Positions 1 to 7,919 of a stretch of 64,000 nucleotides of DNA are shown here, piece by piece. The stretch covers positions 2,852,001-2,916,000 of the forward strand of contig NZ_CP120360.1 in NCBI RefSeq assembly GCF_029510815.1, written 5' to 3'. This stretch comes from Janibacter sp. DB-40. Its GTDB lineage: Bacteria > Actinomycetota > Actinomycetes > Actinomycetales > Dermatophilaceae. The position numbers and the translations under genes were made by a program. Position 1 is the first letter of the stretch; every line of letters starts with the position of its first letter. The notes under the pieces are model-generated. The model had not been told where the DNA came from and searched no databases. It saw only the letters and a program-made list of their open reading frames with translations.

Positions 1-407
1 TCCTCGTCCAACGAGGGGTCGTTGAGTCGGGCGCCGATCCGCTCGAAGAGGGTCGTGGTGGCGCGGTCCTTCAGCTTGGTCAGGGCATCGCTGCCCGTCG
101 TGACGGTGGCCGGTGGTGTGCGGGGAGATGTCCCCGGAGACGTCTTCCGCGGCGAGGTGGGCGGGGTCGTCGTCCGGGCTCTCGCGTCCGCCGCGGGTGC
201 CTTCGCGGGCTGGGTCTGCGTCTTCACCGGCGACGTCGCCGGGGGCGGCACGGGGGGCGGGACGCTCTCGCTTCCGCTCGCGCTCGACGGGCTCGGGGCA
301 ACAGGCGGGGTCCCGGGGCGCTGCGGAGACGCGACGGGGTCCTGGCCAGCAGGACGGCCGCCGCCCTGCTGGTCGCGCATTGCCTGCAGGCGTTCGGACA
401 GGTTCAT
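1..407 (-). CDS. CpaF/TadA-type pilus assembly ATPase, first Tad locus (N-terminus only, runs off left edge)
   Basis: N-terminal part of the hexameric ATPase that powers Flp/Tad pilus assembly at the inner membrane. About 135 codons are visible: MNLSERLQAMRDQQGG, a Pro/Ser/Thr-rich linker to about residue 100, then DALTKLKDRATTTLFERIGARL, which resembles the start of the conserved N-terminal domain of CpaF proteins. The ATG overlaps the stop of the upstream tadZ as ATGA, so the two are probably translationally coupled. Identification rests mainly on gene order (flp, tadE, tadG, cpaB, tadZ, then this), which matches the complete second locus at 5-13.4 kb. Walker motifs lie outside the window. 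The linker is longer than in the second copy. Confidence 0.75.
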   Translation of the reverse strand, partial: MNLSERLQAMRDQQGGGRPAGQDPVASPQRPGTPPVAPSPSSASGSESVPPPVPPPATSPVKTQTQPAKAPAADARARTTTPPTSPRKTSPGTSPRTPPATVTTGSDALTKLKDRATTTLFERIGARLNDPSLDE

Positions 408-1615
408 CGTCCTCTCCTTCGTCCGTGACGGGGCGGGCGTGAGTCGGGGTCCGGCTGCGCGATGACGGTCTCGGGGATCGTGAGTCGCTCGACCAGACGT
501 CGTAACCCTTTCGTCACCGGGTCGCGGCCCCCCGACTGCAGGAGCGGCACCCCCTTGTTGGTGGCGACCCGGGTGGCGGGCGATACGGGCAGCCGGAGGT
601 CGACCTTGGTGCCGATGGTGGCTTCCACGTCCGCGACCGACAGCCCCCCGCGCTTGTCGGCGAAGTTGACGACGACGTGCCGGGCGGGGGTGAGCATCCC
701 GAGCTCTGCCAGCGTGTCCAGCTCCTTGCGCAGGCCGCGCACGCCCGGCACGTCCATGCTGGTCAGCAGGACGTGGTCGGTGGTGCGGTCCAGCGCGGCG
801 AGGGTGTGCTCGGACAGGCCCGGGGCGGTGTCGACGACGACGTAGCGGAACTCGAGAGCGAGCATCTGCAGCAGCTGCGAGACGTCCTCACTGGTGATCG
901 TGTCGGCCGCGGCGGGCGAGGGCGGTCCGCAGATGACGTGCAGGCCCGTCTCGTGGAGGGTCAGGAAGGTCTTGAGGACCATGGAGTCGCGTGCCGCCGA
1001 GCCGTGGACGACGTCGGCCAGGGTGAATTCCGGGGCCAGGTCTAACGCGGTGGCGACATCGCCGAACTGTGCGTCGAGATCGACGAGGACGGTGGAGTTG
1101 GGGGCGGTGCGCGCCAGGCCGACGGCCAGGTTGGTGGCCACGGTGGTCTTGCCCACACCCCCCTTGGGGGAGAGCACGCCGATCACCCGTCCCGTCGCCG
1201 GAAGGTCGTCCGAGCTCGGGGGCGCGACGGTCTGCGCGAGTGCCTGCGCGGCGAGCGAGGCCCGGTCGAGGACGGACTGGACCTCGGCGATGTCGGCCTG
1301 CGGGTGGTAGATGTCGCGGACGCCGGCGCGCATGGCAGCCAGCCCGAGATCCGGACCGTGCTCGGCGACCAGGACCACGGCGATCTGCGGGCACTGCTCG
1401 TCCAGCAGCGTCGCCAAGTCGAGGGCGTGCTCCTCGGCCAGCTCGGTGTCCAGCACCACCACGTCCGGTGCGGGGGCACCGTCGAGCAGTGCGAAGAGCT
1501 GGGCCGGGTTGCTCGGCAGGGGCGCCGGAGGCAGGGCGACGAACGCTCCCCCGGTCGCGGCGCGGAACCGGGCCTCCAGATCCGCGGAGGCGGTGGCCAG
1601 TGCGATGCGGGTCAT
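404..1615 (-). CDS. TadZ/CpaE-like pilus localisation ATPase, first Tad locus
   Basis: 403-aa MinD/ParA-superfamily protein of the TadZ/CpaE group, which places the pilus machine in the cell. Residues 1-130 look like a degenerate receiver-type domain. The deviant Walker A motif KGGVGKTT is at 151-158, followed by DLDAQFGDVATAL and the VVVDTAPGLSEHTL region typical of the family. The C-terminus ends in a basic tail (PPRHGRRRGR). It overlaps cpaB upstream and cpaF downstream by ATGA junctions, so it belongs to one operon. A clear paralogue sits at 9298-10476. Family assignment is firm; its exact role in pilus placement is inferred from better-studied Tad systems. Confidence 0.88.
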   Translation of the reverse strand: MTRIALATASADLEARFRAATGGAFVALPPAPLPSNPAQLFALLDGAPAPDVVVLDTELAEEHALDLATLLDEQCPQIAVVLVAEHGPDLGLAAMRAGVRDIYHPQADIAEVQSVLDRASLAAQALAQTVAPPSSDDLPATGRVIGVLSPKGGVGKTTVATNLAVGLARTAPNSTVLVDLDAQFGDVATALDLAPEFTLADVVHGSAARDSMVLKTFLTLHETGLHVICGPPSPAAADTITSEDVSQLLQMLALEFRYVVVDTAPGLSEHTLAALDRTTDHVLLTSMDVPGVRGLRKELDTLAELGMLTPARHVVVNFADKRGGLSVADVEATIGTKVDLRLPVSPATRVATNKGVPLLQSGGRDPVTKGLRRLVERLTIPETVIAQPDPDSRPPRHGRRRGR

Positions 1616-2352
1616 TGGCCCAGGTTCTCCCGCGTCACGGTACGAGCGCCGCTGGCATCGGCCTTCGCGCCCTCCAGCGAGAGCCAGATGCGCTCGTACT
1701 CGGCCGCGTAGACGACCTTCTCCGCCGCCGGAGCGTCGAGTGCCAGCGTGACCATGATGGTCTCGGCCGGCGGTGCGGCAGCCGCGGGCTCGGCGGCCGG
1801 CTCGGCGGCCGGGTCAGCCGGCGGGGCCACCCCGCCCTGGACCCTGGTCACGAGCACGTTGTGGTCCATGAGGGAGGTCTTGCCATCCTGGGCCTCACCC
1901 TCGAGCGAGACGAAGATGCCCACCTTCTCACCCGCGCGCAGATGGCCACCGATCACACGGGTGCGGTCCAACCGGACGGTGATCTGGTGCGACCCGGCGG
2001 GCGCCTCGATCTCCCCCGCCGCAGCAAGCGCGTCAGGCTCGACGAAGCGATGGGCCGGCAGTTGTTCGCCGGTCGTCAGCTCCGTCTCGACGACCTGTCC
2101 CGAGACCTCTTCCAGGGAGGTCAGGGCACCGGGCGCCTTCGCGGACGCCGGCACCGTCTTAACGGCGACCCGATCGGCCAGCTGGCTGGCCGGTGTGCCC
2201 TTCGGGATCTCCTCGGTGACCACGAGCACCTTGACGGGTTCGAGGTCGGACATGGCGCGCTCGTCCGCACCGGCCACGTAGGACACGATGACGAGGGTGC
2301 CGATGATGGTCAGCACGAGGGCCACTGCTGCGGCGACAAGACGACGGGACAC
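1612..2352 (-). CDS. CpaB/RcpC-like pilus assembly protein, first Tad locus
   Basis: 246-aa protein with one N-terminal membrane segment (VSRRLVAAAVALVLTIIG) and an SAF-like extracytoplasmic region. In Tad systems CpaB/RcpC is a periplasmic or extracellular assembly factor. I chose the GTG start because GAGGAAG sits about 8 bases upstream and the hydrophobic segment then begins at residue 6. A longer reading back into tadG gives only basic, noncoding-looking residues. An Ala/Pro/Glu repeat (AAEPAAEPAAAAPPAE) lies near residue 190. The stop overlaps the tadZ start as ATGA. Its paralogue is at 10476-11291. Confidence 0.85.
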   Translation of the reverse strand: MSRRLVAAAVALVLTIIGTLVIVSYVAGADERAMSDLEPVKVLVVTEEIPKGTPASQLADRVAVKTVPASAKAPGALTSLEEVSGQVVETELTTGEQLPAHRFVEPDALAAAGEIEAPAGSHQITVRLDRTRVIGGHLRAGEKVGIFVSLEGEAQDGKTSLMDHNVLVTRVQGGVAPPADPAAEPAAEPAAAAPPAETIMVTLALDAPAAEKVVYAAEYERIWLSLEGAKADASGARTVTRENLGQ

Positions 2353-2366
2353 GGGGGTGCTTCCTC

Positions 2367-3323
2367 TTATTCGGTCAGGGAGATGACGGCGGCACCGAGC
2401 CTCGGCGCGGTCATGCTGTAGTCGAAGGCGTCGGACAGGTCCACGAACTGGGTGAAGTACCCCCGGATGCACCGCGCGTCACCGCTGCACGGAGCGTTCC
2501 ACTTGTACGAGCCGTTGAAGCTGTAACCGGTGAGCCTGAACGCCGCGTAGCCATACACGCGGTACGTCGCGGATGAGCCCGTGCCCGTCGACTTGTCGAA
2601 GATGGGCAGGAGCACCGTGGTGTCGTGCAGGGCCACGAAGTCCTCGGGGGTGCACCCGCTGGAGACCGAGACACCGGTGTCCGTCAGCAGGGTCTGGAGG
2701 ATCACCGAGGTCGCGTTGCAGCTGGTGGACCCGTCGGTCTTGAGCCAGCCGAACCCGCCGGGCACGTTGCCGGACGGCCCCGGGCACGGCGTGGCGGCGC
2801 CACTGGTGCCGGACAGATAGATCGTGCGCGGTGTGGTGCCGGAGGGCAGGCCGCCACCGGTCTGGCTCTCCCACTCGCAGTAGGACAGGGCCAGGGGCAG
2901 CATGGCGGTGCCACCGCTCGGGTAGCCCCAGCCGGCCGAGCTCCTGGCCGAGACCACGGCGCTGTCCTCCTGCCCGAGCACGGGGGCGAACCAGTGCTCA
3001 CTGGTGCCCTGGTTGTCCACAGTGACCCGGCCGACGGTGGGGTCGAAGTGGGCGAGGGTGGCCGTGGGGTCCCCGTCGTTGCTGTTGGGAACGGCGAGCT
3101 CCTGGGCCGTCTGGGCGGGGTCGCCGCAGGCCTCGCGCGCGCAGTCCTGGGCGATGGCCAGCACGGCGGCATCGGCTCCGGTCTGCAGCTGCTGCCGCTC
3201 GGCATACATGGCGGCGACATCGATCGAGATGGCCGCGAAGCCGATCAGCGGGACCATCAGCAGCGCCACGACGACGGCGGCCGCACCGCGCTCGCGCTCC
3301 TCGGGCCGGATCAACCGTTGCAT
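2367..3323 (-). CDS. TadG-like pilus protein with Tad N-terminal helix and Cys-rich C-terminal part, first locus
   Basis: 318 aa. The start RLIRPEERERGAAAVVVALL followed by a hydrophobic segment is the pilin-like N-terminus of putative Flp pilus-assembly TadE/G proteins. A typical ISIDVAAMYAERQQLQTGAD stretch follows. There is no VWA domain, unlike proteobacterial TadG. The C-terminal half carries several Cys residues (around CEWES, CPG, SGCTPEDF, CSGDARCIRGYF) and the block GGFGWLKTDG. Both blocks recur in the second-locus paralogue at 11330-12613, suggesting a shared disulfide-bonded extracellular domain. The start overlaps the end of tadE by 13 bases, the same arrangement as in the second locus. 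Confidence 0.82.
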   Translation of the reverse strand: MQRLIRPEERERGAAAVVVALLMVPLIGFAAISIDVAAMYAERQQLQTGADAAVLAIAQDCAREACGDPAQTAQELAVPNSNDGDPTATLAHFDPTVGRVTVDNQGTSEHWFAPVLGQEDSAVVSARSSAGWGYPSGGTAMLPLALSYCEWESQTGGGLPSGTTPRTIYLSGTSGAATPCPGPSGNVPGGFGWLKTDGSTSCNATSVILQTLLTDTGVSVSSGCTPEDFVALHDTTVLLPIFDKSTGTGSSATYRVYGYAAFRLTGYSFNGSYKWNAPCSGDARCIRGYFTQFVDLSDAFDYSMTAPRLGAAVISLTE

Positions 3324-3700
3324 CGCATGGTCCCCTTGCCGGTCAGCGTGACGGTGAACTGGTCGGACAGGAGCATCAAACTCACGTCCCTTGTGATGGT
3401 GACGGTGGCCGTCTGCGCCGCACCCGTGGTCGTGGCACAGGTCGTGGGGGTGACACCGATATCACCGTCCGTCAGCGTCACGAGCGGCAACGCCGAGGTC
3501 TTCGCCACGGCACGGGCGTCGGCGGGGCTGTCCTGCAGGGCCATGACCCGGACACCATCGCGAGCCGCGGCCGACAGCACGGTCTGGACATGGTAGGCCC
3601 GCCCGAACTCCGCGATGCCGAGCACCAGGAGCACCAACAGCGGGAACAGGAGAGCGAACTCCACTGCGGCCGCCCCACGATCCTGCCGTCGAGACGTCAT
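3311..3700 (-). CDS. TadE-like minor pilin, first locus
   Basis: 129-aa TadE-family pseudopilin: a short basic leader (MTSRRQDRG), then AAAVEFALLFPLLVLLVLGIAEFGRAYHVQ, the conserved Glu-containing TadE helix. The remainder is a small exported domain with one Cys pair (TTCATTT and MRCNG). Processing after the Gly before AAAVEF would be expected from the prepilin peptidase of Tad systems. A GGAGGG ribosome site precedes the ATG. It is separated from flp by 68 bases that contain a long hairpin, so it may be made at a lower level than the pilin. Confidence 0.87.
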   Translation of the reverse strand: MTSRRQDRGAAAVEFALLFPLLVLLVLGIAEFGRAYHVQTVLSAAARDGVRVMALQDSPADARAVAKTSALPLVTLTDGDIGVTPTTCATTTGAAQTATVTITRDVSLMLLSDQFTVTLTGKGTMRCNG

Positions 3701-3718
3701 GCACCCTCCAGATGTGCG

Positions 3719-3751
3719 ACCGGCGCAGCAGCCGCTGGCTGCTGCGCCGGT
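3719..3751 (-). terminator. 15-bp perfect hairpin between flp1 and tadE1
   Basis: ACCGGCGCAGCAGCC and its exact reverse complement flank a 3-base spacer, between the pilin stop codon and the tadE ribosome site. No T tract follows on the minus strand. It looks like an attenuator, processing site or 3'-end stabiliser that would let the pilin be made in excess of downstream assembly genes. Function is inferred from position. Confidence 0.6.
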
Positions 3752-3768
3752 AACGGATCCTGCGGAGA

Positions 3769-3999
3769 TCAGAGGGTCTCGGCCGCCGGCGCCTCGCCGC
3801 CCTTCAGCTTGGTCCCGACCTCCGTGAACATCGAGTTCAGCTCAGTGCCGAGGGTCGTGACCGCGACGATGATGACAACGGCGATCAGGCCGACCAGCAG
3901 CCCGTACTCGACGGCGGTGGCGCCGCGCTCCTTGCGACCCTCGAAGCGGTCGCCGACGAGCGTGTACATGGTGGCCAGGTAAGCGGCTGCACGGTTCAT
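3769..3999 (-). CDS. Flp-type major pilin, first locus
   Basis: 76-aa Flp/Fap pilin. The pattern is diagnostic: a leader ending EGRKERG, then ATAVEYGLLVGLIAVVIIVAV, with cleavage expected after the Gly and Glu at position 5 of the mature chain. The mature protein would be about 50 aa, within the usual Flp range. GAAGGAAAAG precedes the ATG. The leader (about 27 residues) is longer than in the second pilin. It is first in its operon, and the 345-base region upstream is shared with the divergent TetR gene. Confidence 0.93.
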   Translation of the reverse strand: MNRAAAYLATMYTLVGDRFEGRKERGATAVEYGLLVGLIAVVIIVAVTTLGTELNSMFTEVGTKLKGGEAPAAETL

Positions 4000-4344
4000 G
4001 ACTTTTCCTTCACTAGGTCTGCGGGTCGTCTGACCCGATCAGGGGGGAGGCCCAGTTCCTGAGATGAACCAGCGCCACGAGAAGGATGGCAGATGTTTGC
4101 TGTATCCGCAAGATCGCTTGATCCACCAGTTTTCTTGTCACGAATATATGCCGTGTCCTGGGCTACAATCCATCGCGAATTCCGCACTCAGAGAACGAGA
4201 TTCGGATTCTGATCGCGCACGTCGCCACCGCAACACGGCCCCTCTGAGGTGCGCCGCTGGCTCCGATGTCGTAGGTTCCCTATGGTCGACAATTTTGCAG
4301 ATAAAGAAACTCCGCAGGCAGGGCACTCCGTGTATAGTAAGGAA
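4000..4344. promoter_or_regulatory. Divergent flp1/tetR intergenic region, A+T-enriched
   Basis: 345 bases without a gene. The flp1 side carries a small hairpin (CGGGTC, 4-base loop, GACCCG at 4022-4037) in the presumed leader. About 4080-4345 is clearly richer in A+T than its surroundings. I see TATAGT at 4332-4337, only 7 bases before the tetR ATG, and TATATT-like sequence near 4145 on the minus strand. No convincing paired -35/-10 or operator palindrome could be fixed by eye. Promoters for both genes are expected here. Confidence 0.5.
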
Positions 4345-4965
4345 ATGGTCAAGGAAGAGTTGGGCCTCAGAGAGCTGAAGAAGCAGATGACCCGCGAGTC
4401 GATCGCGGACGCCGCGCTTCAGTTGACCCTGGAAAAAGGGCTGAGCGACGTGACGATCGAGGAGATCGCCCAGGTGGCATTCGTCTCGCCGCGCACCGTT
4501 TCCAACTACTTCTCGTGCAAGGAAGAGGCCGTCGTGACTGCCGGCGGCGACGCCTCGGCCGACCTCATCGAGGAGTTCGCCCAGCGCCCGGAGGACGAGG
4601 CGCCCCTTGAGGCCCTACGCCAGGTGGTGACGAACTTCGTGGCCTCGACGACTTCCGAGGACCTGCGCCTGAGCGTGCAGAAGATGCAGCTGATCGACGA
4701 CAACCCCTCCCTGCGCCCTTACCAAGTGGCACAGCACGCGCACCTGGAGGAGCTCCTGCGCTTGAAGATCGCCGAGCGCACTGGTGGCGACGTCGACAGG
4801 GACCTCTACCCTTGGCTCGTCGCCGCTGCCGCCGTGACCGCCGTGACCGCCGCGATGCGGCTGTGGGCGAAATCGGACAGCTCGCCCGAGGAGCTCACGC
4901 GGCTGGTGCAGACCGCCTTCACCCTGACCTCCGACGGCCTGCCATCGCCCACCCTCGGCAACTGA
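4345..4965 (+). CDS. TetR-family transcriptional regulator
   Basis: 206 aa. Residues about 10-55 form a TetR helix-turn-helix domain: LRELKKQMTRESIADAALQL, then VTIEEIAQVAFVSPRTVSNYF, close to the consensus for the family. The C-terminal ligand-binding part is helical and not assignable. I chose the ATG that gives the usual short pre-helix; an in-frame extension upstream lies in A+T-rich intergenic sequence. The ribosome site is poor (GGAA abutting the start). It sits between two Tad loci and diverges from flp1, so control of flp1 and/or itself is plausible but unproven. Confidence 0.88.
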   Translation: MVKEELGLRELKKQMTRESIADAALQLTLEKGLSDVTIEEIAQVAFVSPRTVSNYFSCKEEAVVTAGGDASADLIEEFAQRPEDEAPLEALRQVVTNFVASTTSEDLRLSVQKMQLIDDNPSLRPYQVAQHAHLEELLRLKIAERTGGDVDRDLYPWLVAAAAVTAVTAAMRLWAKSDSSPEELTRLVQTAFTLTSDGLPSPTLGN

Positions 4966-5044
4966 CGCGAGCGCTCCACCCACGTCGAGACGTAAGCCGA
5001 TGAGGTTGCGGACCGTCGTGTGGCCGACGGCCCGTTTGCCACGT

Positions 5045-5962
5045 CTAGAGCGCTCCGCCGGAGAAGACTTCCACCATCTGGATGGCACCCGGGCCGATGA
5101 TGACGACGAAGAGCGCTGGGAAGATGCACAGCAGCAGTGGGAAGAGAATCTTCACGGTCACCTTCTGCGCCTTCTCCTCCGCCTTCTGCCGGCGGGTCAC
5201 GCGCATCGCCGCAGTCTGCTCCCGCAACACCTTGGCGATCGGGATCCCGAGCCGATCGGCCTGCACGATGGCCGAGATGAAGTTCTTCACCTCGGGGAGG
5301 GAGACCCGCTCCCCCATTGACGAGAAGGCGTCGCCACGGGACTTACCGATCTGGATCTCCGAGAGCACCCGGGCGAACTCCCCCGAGATCGGGCCGTCGC
5401 TGTTGCGGGCCACCCGCAGCAAGGCGGCGTCGAAGCCTTGTCCGGCCTCGACGCAGACGCTCAGCACGTCAAGGGTGTCGGCGAGGTCCTTGGAGGTCTG
5501 CTGCTGACGGCGCAGGGCCACGTTGTAGAGCAGGACGTCAGGCAGGTGGAGCATCGCTGCTCCCGCCACGACCGCCAATAGGAGGCCGCTGGCGCTCAGT
5601 CCCACGTTCAGCAGTGCGAGCGCGACACCAAGGAGCAGGCACAAACCTTTCACACCCATGATCCGATCGACCGTCCACGGCGACGGGTTCCCGGCGCGGT
5701 CCAGACCTCGTGCCAAGCGCTCCGACGTCCCGGACGGGGAGAGTCTCGTCGCCAGAGCGCGCGAGGCGTTGATGACCGGCGTGACCAGACGGTCCTTGGT
5801 CGCCAGCTCACTGCGGACGATCGCCTGCGACCCGACGCTTCCCTCGATCAGCGCGAGACTCCTCGCCACCCCGGTGGGCCCACTCGGGCCGGCCCCGACA
5901 GCCATGACGATCACGACCACGGCAAGGGCGATGAAAAGGACTCCGACGACGACAATGGTCAT
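5045..5962 (-). CDS. TadC-like type II secretion F-domain protein, second Tad locus
   Basis: 305-aa inner-membrane platform protein of the Tad pilus. It starts with a membrane helix (MTIVVVGVLFIALAVVVIVM), has a middle hydrophobic pair around residues 125-165, a T2SSF-type cytoplasmic domain (LADTLDVLSVCVEAGQGFDAALLRVA), and ends with FPLLLCIFPALFVVIIGPG, the usual TadC close. GAGGTG lies just before the ATG, which is one base after the stop of the VWA-TadB gene. It is the last gene of the second Tad operon; 79 bases separate it from the convergent tetR gene. Confidence 0.9.
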   Translation of the reverse strand: MTIVVVGVLFIALAVVVIVMAVGAGPSGPTGVARSLALIEGSVGSQAIVRSELATKDRLVTPVINASRALATRLSPSGTSERLARGLDRAGNPSPWTVDRIMGVKGLCLLLGVALALLNVGLSASGLLLAVVAGAAMLHLPDVLLYNVALRRQQQTSKDLADTLDVLSVCVEAGQGFDAALLRVARNSDGPISGEFARVLSEIQIGKSRGDAFSSMGERVSLPEVKNFISAIVQADRLGIPIAKVLREQTAAMRVTRRQKAEEKAQKVTVKILFPLLLCIFPALFVVIIGPGAIQMVEVFSGGAL

Positions 5963-5963
5963 G

Positions 5964-7919
5964 TCACACCTCGATCGTGACGACTTTGCGCATCCAGAGG
6001 ATGCCGAAGAACAAGGACACGAGGCCCCCGACGGACATGAGTAGACCGAGGGGATGGGTCCACAACAGCTGCACGTACTCACGGTTGACCAGGGTCATGT
6101 AGAAGAAGACCCCGATCGGTAGCGCGATGAGGATGTACGCCGACAGACGCCCTTCTGCCGACAGCGTGCGCATCTGCCCGTACAAGGCCTCACGTTCGCG
6201 CAGGGTGTGCGCCGTCGTCGCCAAGGTCTCGGCGAGGTTGCCGCCCACCTCCCGCTGGATGCGGATCGCCATCACTGCCATGGCCATGGCCTCACTGCCC
6301 ATCCGATCCGCCATGTGCTCCAGCGCGTCGGCAATGTCGGTCCCGATCCGGGTCTCGGCGAGAGCCCGGGAGAACTCCTTGCCCACGGGGGGCGCCGAGT
6401 CCTGCGCGACGGCATCGAGCGACTGCGGCAGGCCGAACCCACTGCGCAGGCTCGTCGAGACGAGCACGAGAGCGTCCGGCAGCAGGCGCTCGAAGGCCTT
6501 GGCCCGGCGGGCGGCGAGGAAGCGCAGAAGTACCTGTGGGAACACCACGCCCAGCGTCAGCCCCAGAATGGCGCCGACGAGCTTGGCGTCGGGCATGAGG
6601 ACGACTCCGACGGCAACGGCCGCGATGACCGCCACCACGCACAGCACGAACCACTCACCAGCCCGCAGCGGCAGGTCGGCACGGTGGATCAGCTGCATCG
6701 TCCGGGCCGTGGACCGCCGCCCCTGCATCCTTCGCTCACCGAAGACGACGAGCCGCTCGCTGAGCGACGAGGAGGCCTCCTTCCCCTCGCGACGCGACCG
6801 CACCATGGTGGGAGCCACGTAGCTCTCGACGGCAGCCAGCCGTTGCTCACGACGGGTCTGCACGGTGGGCACGATGAGGCCGAAGGCAAAGAGGAAAACG
6901 GCAACGCCGATGGCCAGCGCCCCGATCAACGGCAACGTGAAGGAGCGCCATGGGGAGTCATCCAGGGCAGGCACCGGCAGCGCTGCAGTGCCCGCCTCCT
7001 CGTCCGACTCTGGATCGGGGGCGGGTGCCGAGCCGAGATCGATCCTCTGCTCCACGGCGAAGGGGGCGCCCCCTGCGGTCCCCTCGAGCCGGACCGTGTG
7101 GATGCCTGAGAGCTGCTCCGGCGTCGTGATCTCGAACTTGGCCTGCGACTTCAGGGCACGGGCCGCCGTCTGGAAGGCGTCCCCGACTGCTGTCGCGTCA
7201 TCGGCGGCGAGCATCGACCCACCACCGGCAGTGGCGAAGCCGCCGAGGGCGTTCATCGTGTCCTTGTCCTCCGTCTGGAAGCGCACGACATCGACGCGGA
7301 TCCCACGGTCTCGCACCGCCTTGGTCGCCGACGCCAGGTCCCTCTTCGGCTGCTCGCTCATGGTGTCGGCACCGTCGCTGAGCAGGACCATGCTGCGGTC
7401 CCCGTCCCCGCCCAGTTCCTTCGCCGCGGCCATGACGGCGGCGTACAGACTCGTCTCACCGCGGGCCATCAGCCCGTCAACGACCCGTTGCACCTTCGTG
7501 CGGTCAGTCGTCGGTGGCAGATCGACGCCGGCGGTGTCCGCGAACGTCGTCACCCCGACCTGCACGTCCTTCGGTGCCTCCTGCAAGTAGGCGCGACTCG
7601 CCGAGCGGACGGTCGCCATCCCGTCGGCCCCCATCGATCCGCTGGTGTCGATGACCAGCATCGACGTGCGCTCGATACTGGTGGATCCGGACACGCTGGC
7701 TGGGCGCTTCACGCCGTCGATGGTCGCGGTGAGGTCGTCCGGGTCGACCTCGACAGCGGTCGGGCTGCGGAAGGTGAGGACGCCGGTCACCGCCGGACCG
7801 GTGGACTCGACGTCACTCATCGCCACATCCATCGCGGCCTGTGCCGGCGCGCCTCCGAGAACCAGCAGGACCCCGAGGAGGGTGGTGCCGGCGAGGAGTC
7901 GCCCGACGAGTGGGGTCAT
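5964..7919 (-). CDS. VWA-TadB fusion: exported von Willebrand A domain joined to a TadB platform protein
   Basis: 651 aa, twice the size of an ordinary TadB. In order: a signal-like segment at 1-29 (LLGVLLVLGGAPAQAA); a VWA domain from about 85 with the metal-site motif DTSGS at 91-95 and a later VLLSDGADT; a membrane segment near 330-355 (LPLIGALAIGVAVFLFAFGLIV); two membrane segments near 425-470; a T2SSF domain (FERLLPDALVLVSTSLRSGFGLPQSLDAV); and a C-terminal membrane pair. The expected topology puts VWA outside and TadB inside. It overlaps cpaF by ATGA and precedes tadC by one base. The VWA could bind pilin, TadG or an extracellular ligand; that is inference. Confidence 0.9.
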   Translation of the reverse strand: MTPLVGRLLAGTTLLGVLLVLGGAPAQAAMDVAMSDVESTGPAVTGVLTFRSPTAVEVDPDDLTATIDGVKRPASVSGSTSIERTSMLVIDTSGSMGADGMATVRSASRAYLQEAPKDVQVGVTTFADTAGVDLPPTTDRTKVQRVVDGLMARGETSLYAAVMAAAKELGGDGDRSMVLLSDGADTMSEQPKRDLASATKAVRDRGIRVDVVRFQTEDKDTMNALGGFATAGGGSMLAADDATAVGDAFQTAARALKSQAKFEITTPEQLSGIHTVRLEGTAGGAPFAVEQRIDLGSAPAPDPESDEEAGTAALPVPALDDSPWRSFTLPLIGALAIGVAVFLFAFGLIVPTVQTRREQRLAAVESYVAPTMVRSRREGKEASSSLSERLVVFGERRMQGRRSTARTMQLIHRADLPLRAGEWFVLCVVAVIAAVAVGVVLMPDAKLVGAILGLTLGVVFPQVLLRFLAARRAKAFERLLPDALVLVSTSLRSGFGLPQSLDAVAQDSAPPVGKEFSRALAETRIGTDIADALEHMADRMGSEAMAMAVMAIRIQREVGGNLAETLATTAHTLREREALYGQMRTLSAEGRLSAYILIALPIGVFFYMTLVNREYVQLLWTHPLGLLMSVGGLVSLFFGILWMRKVVTIEV

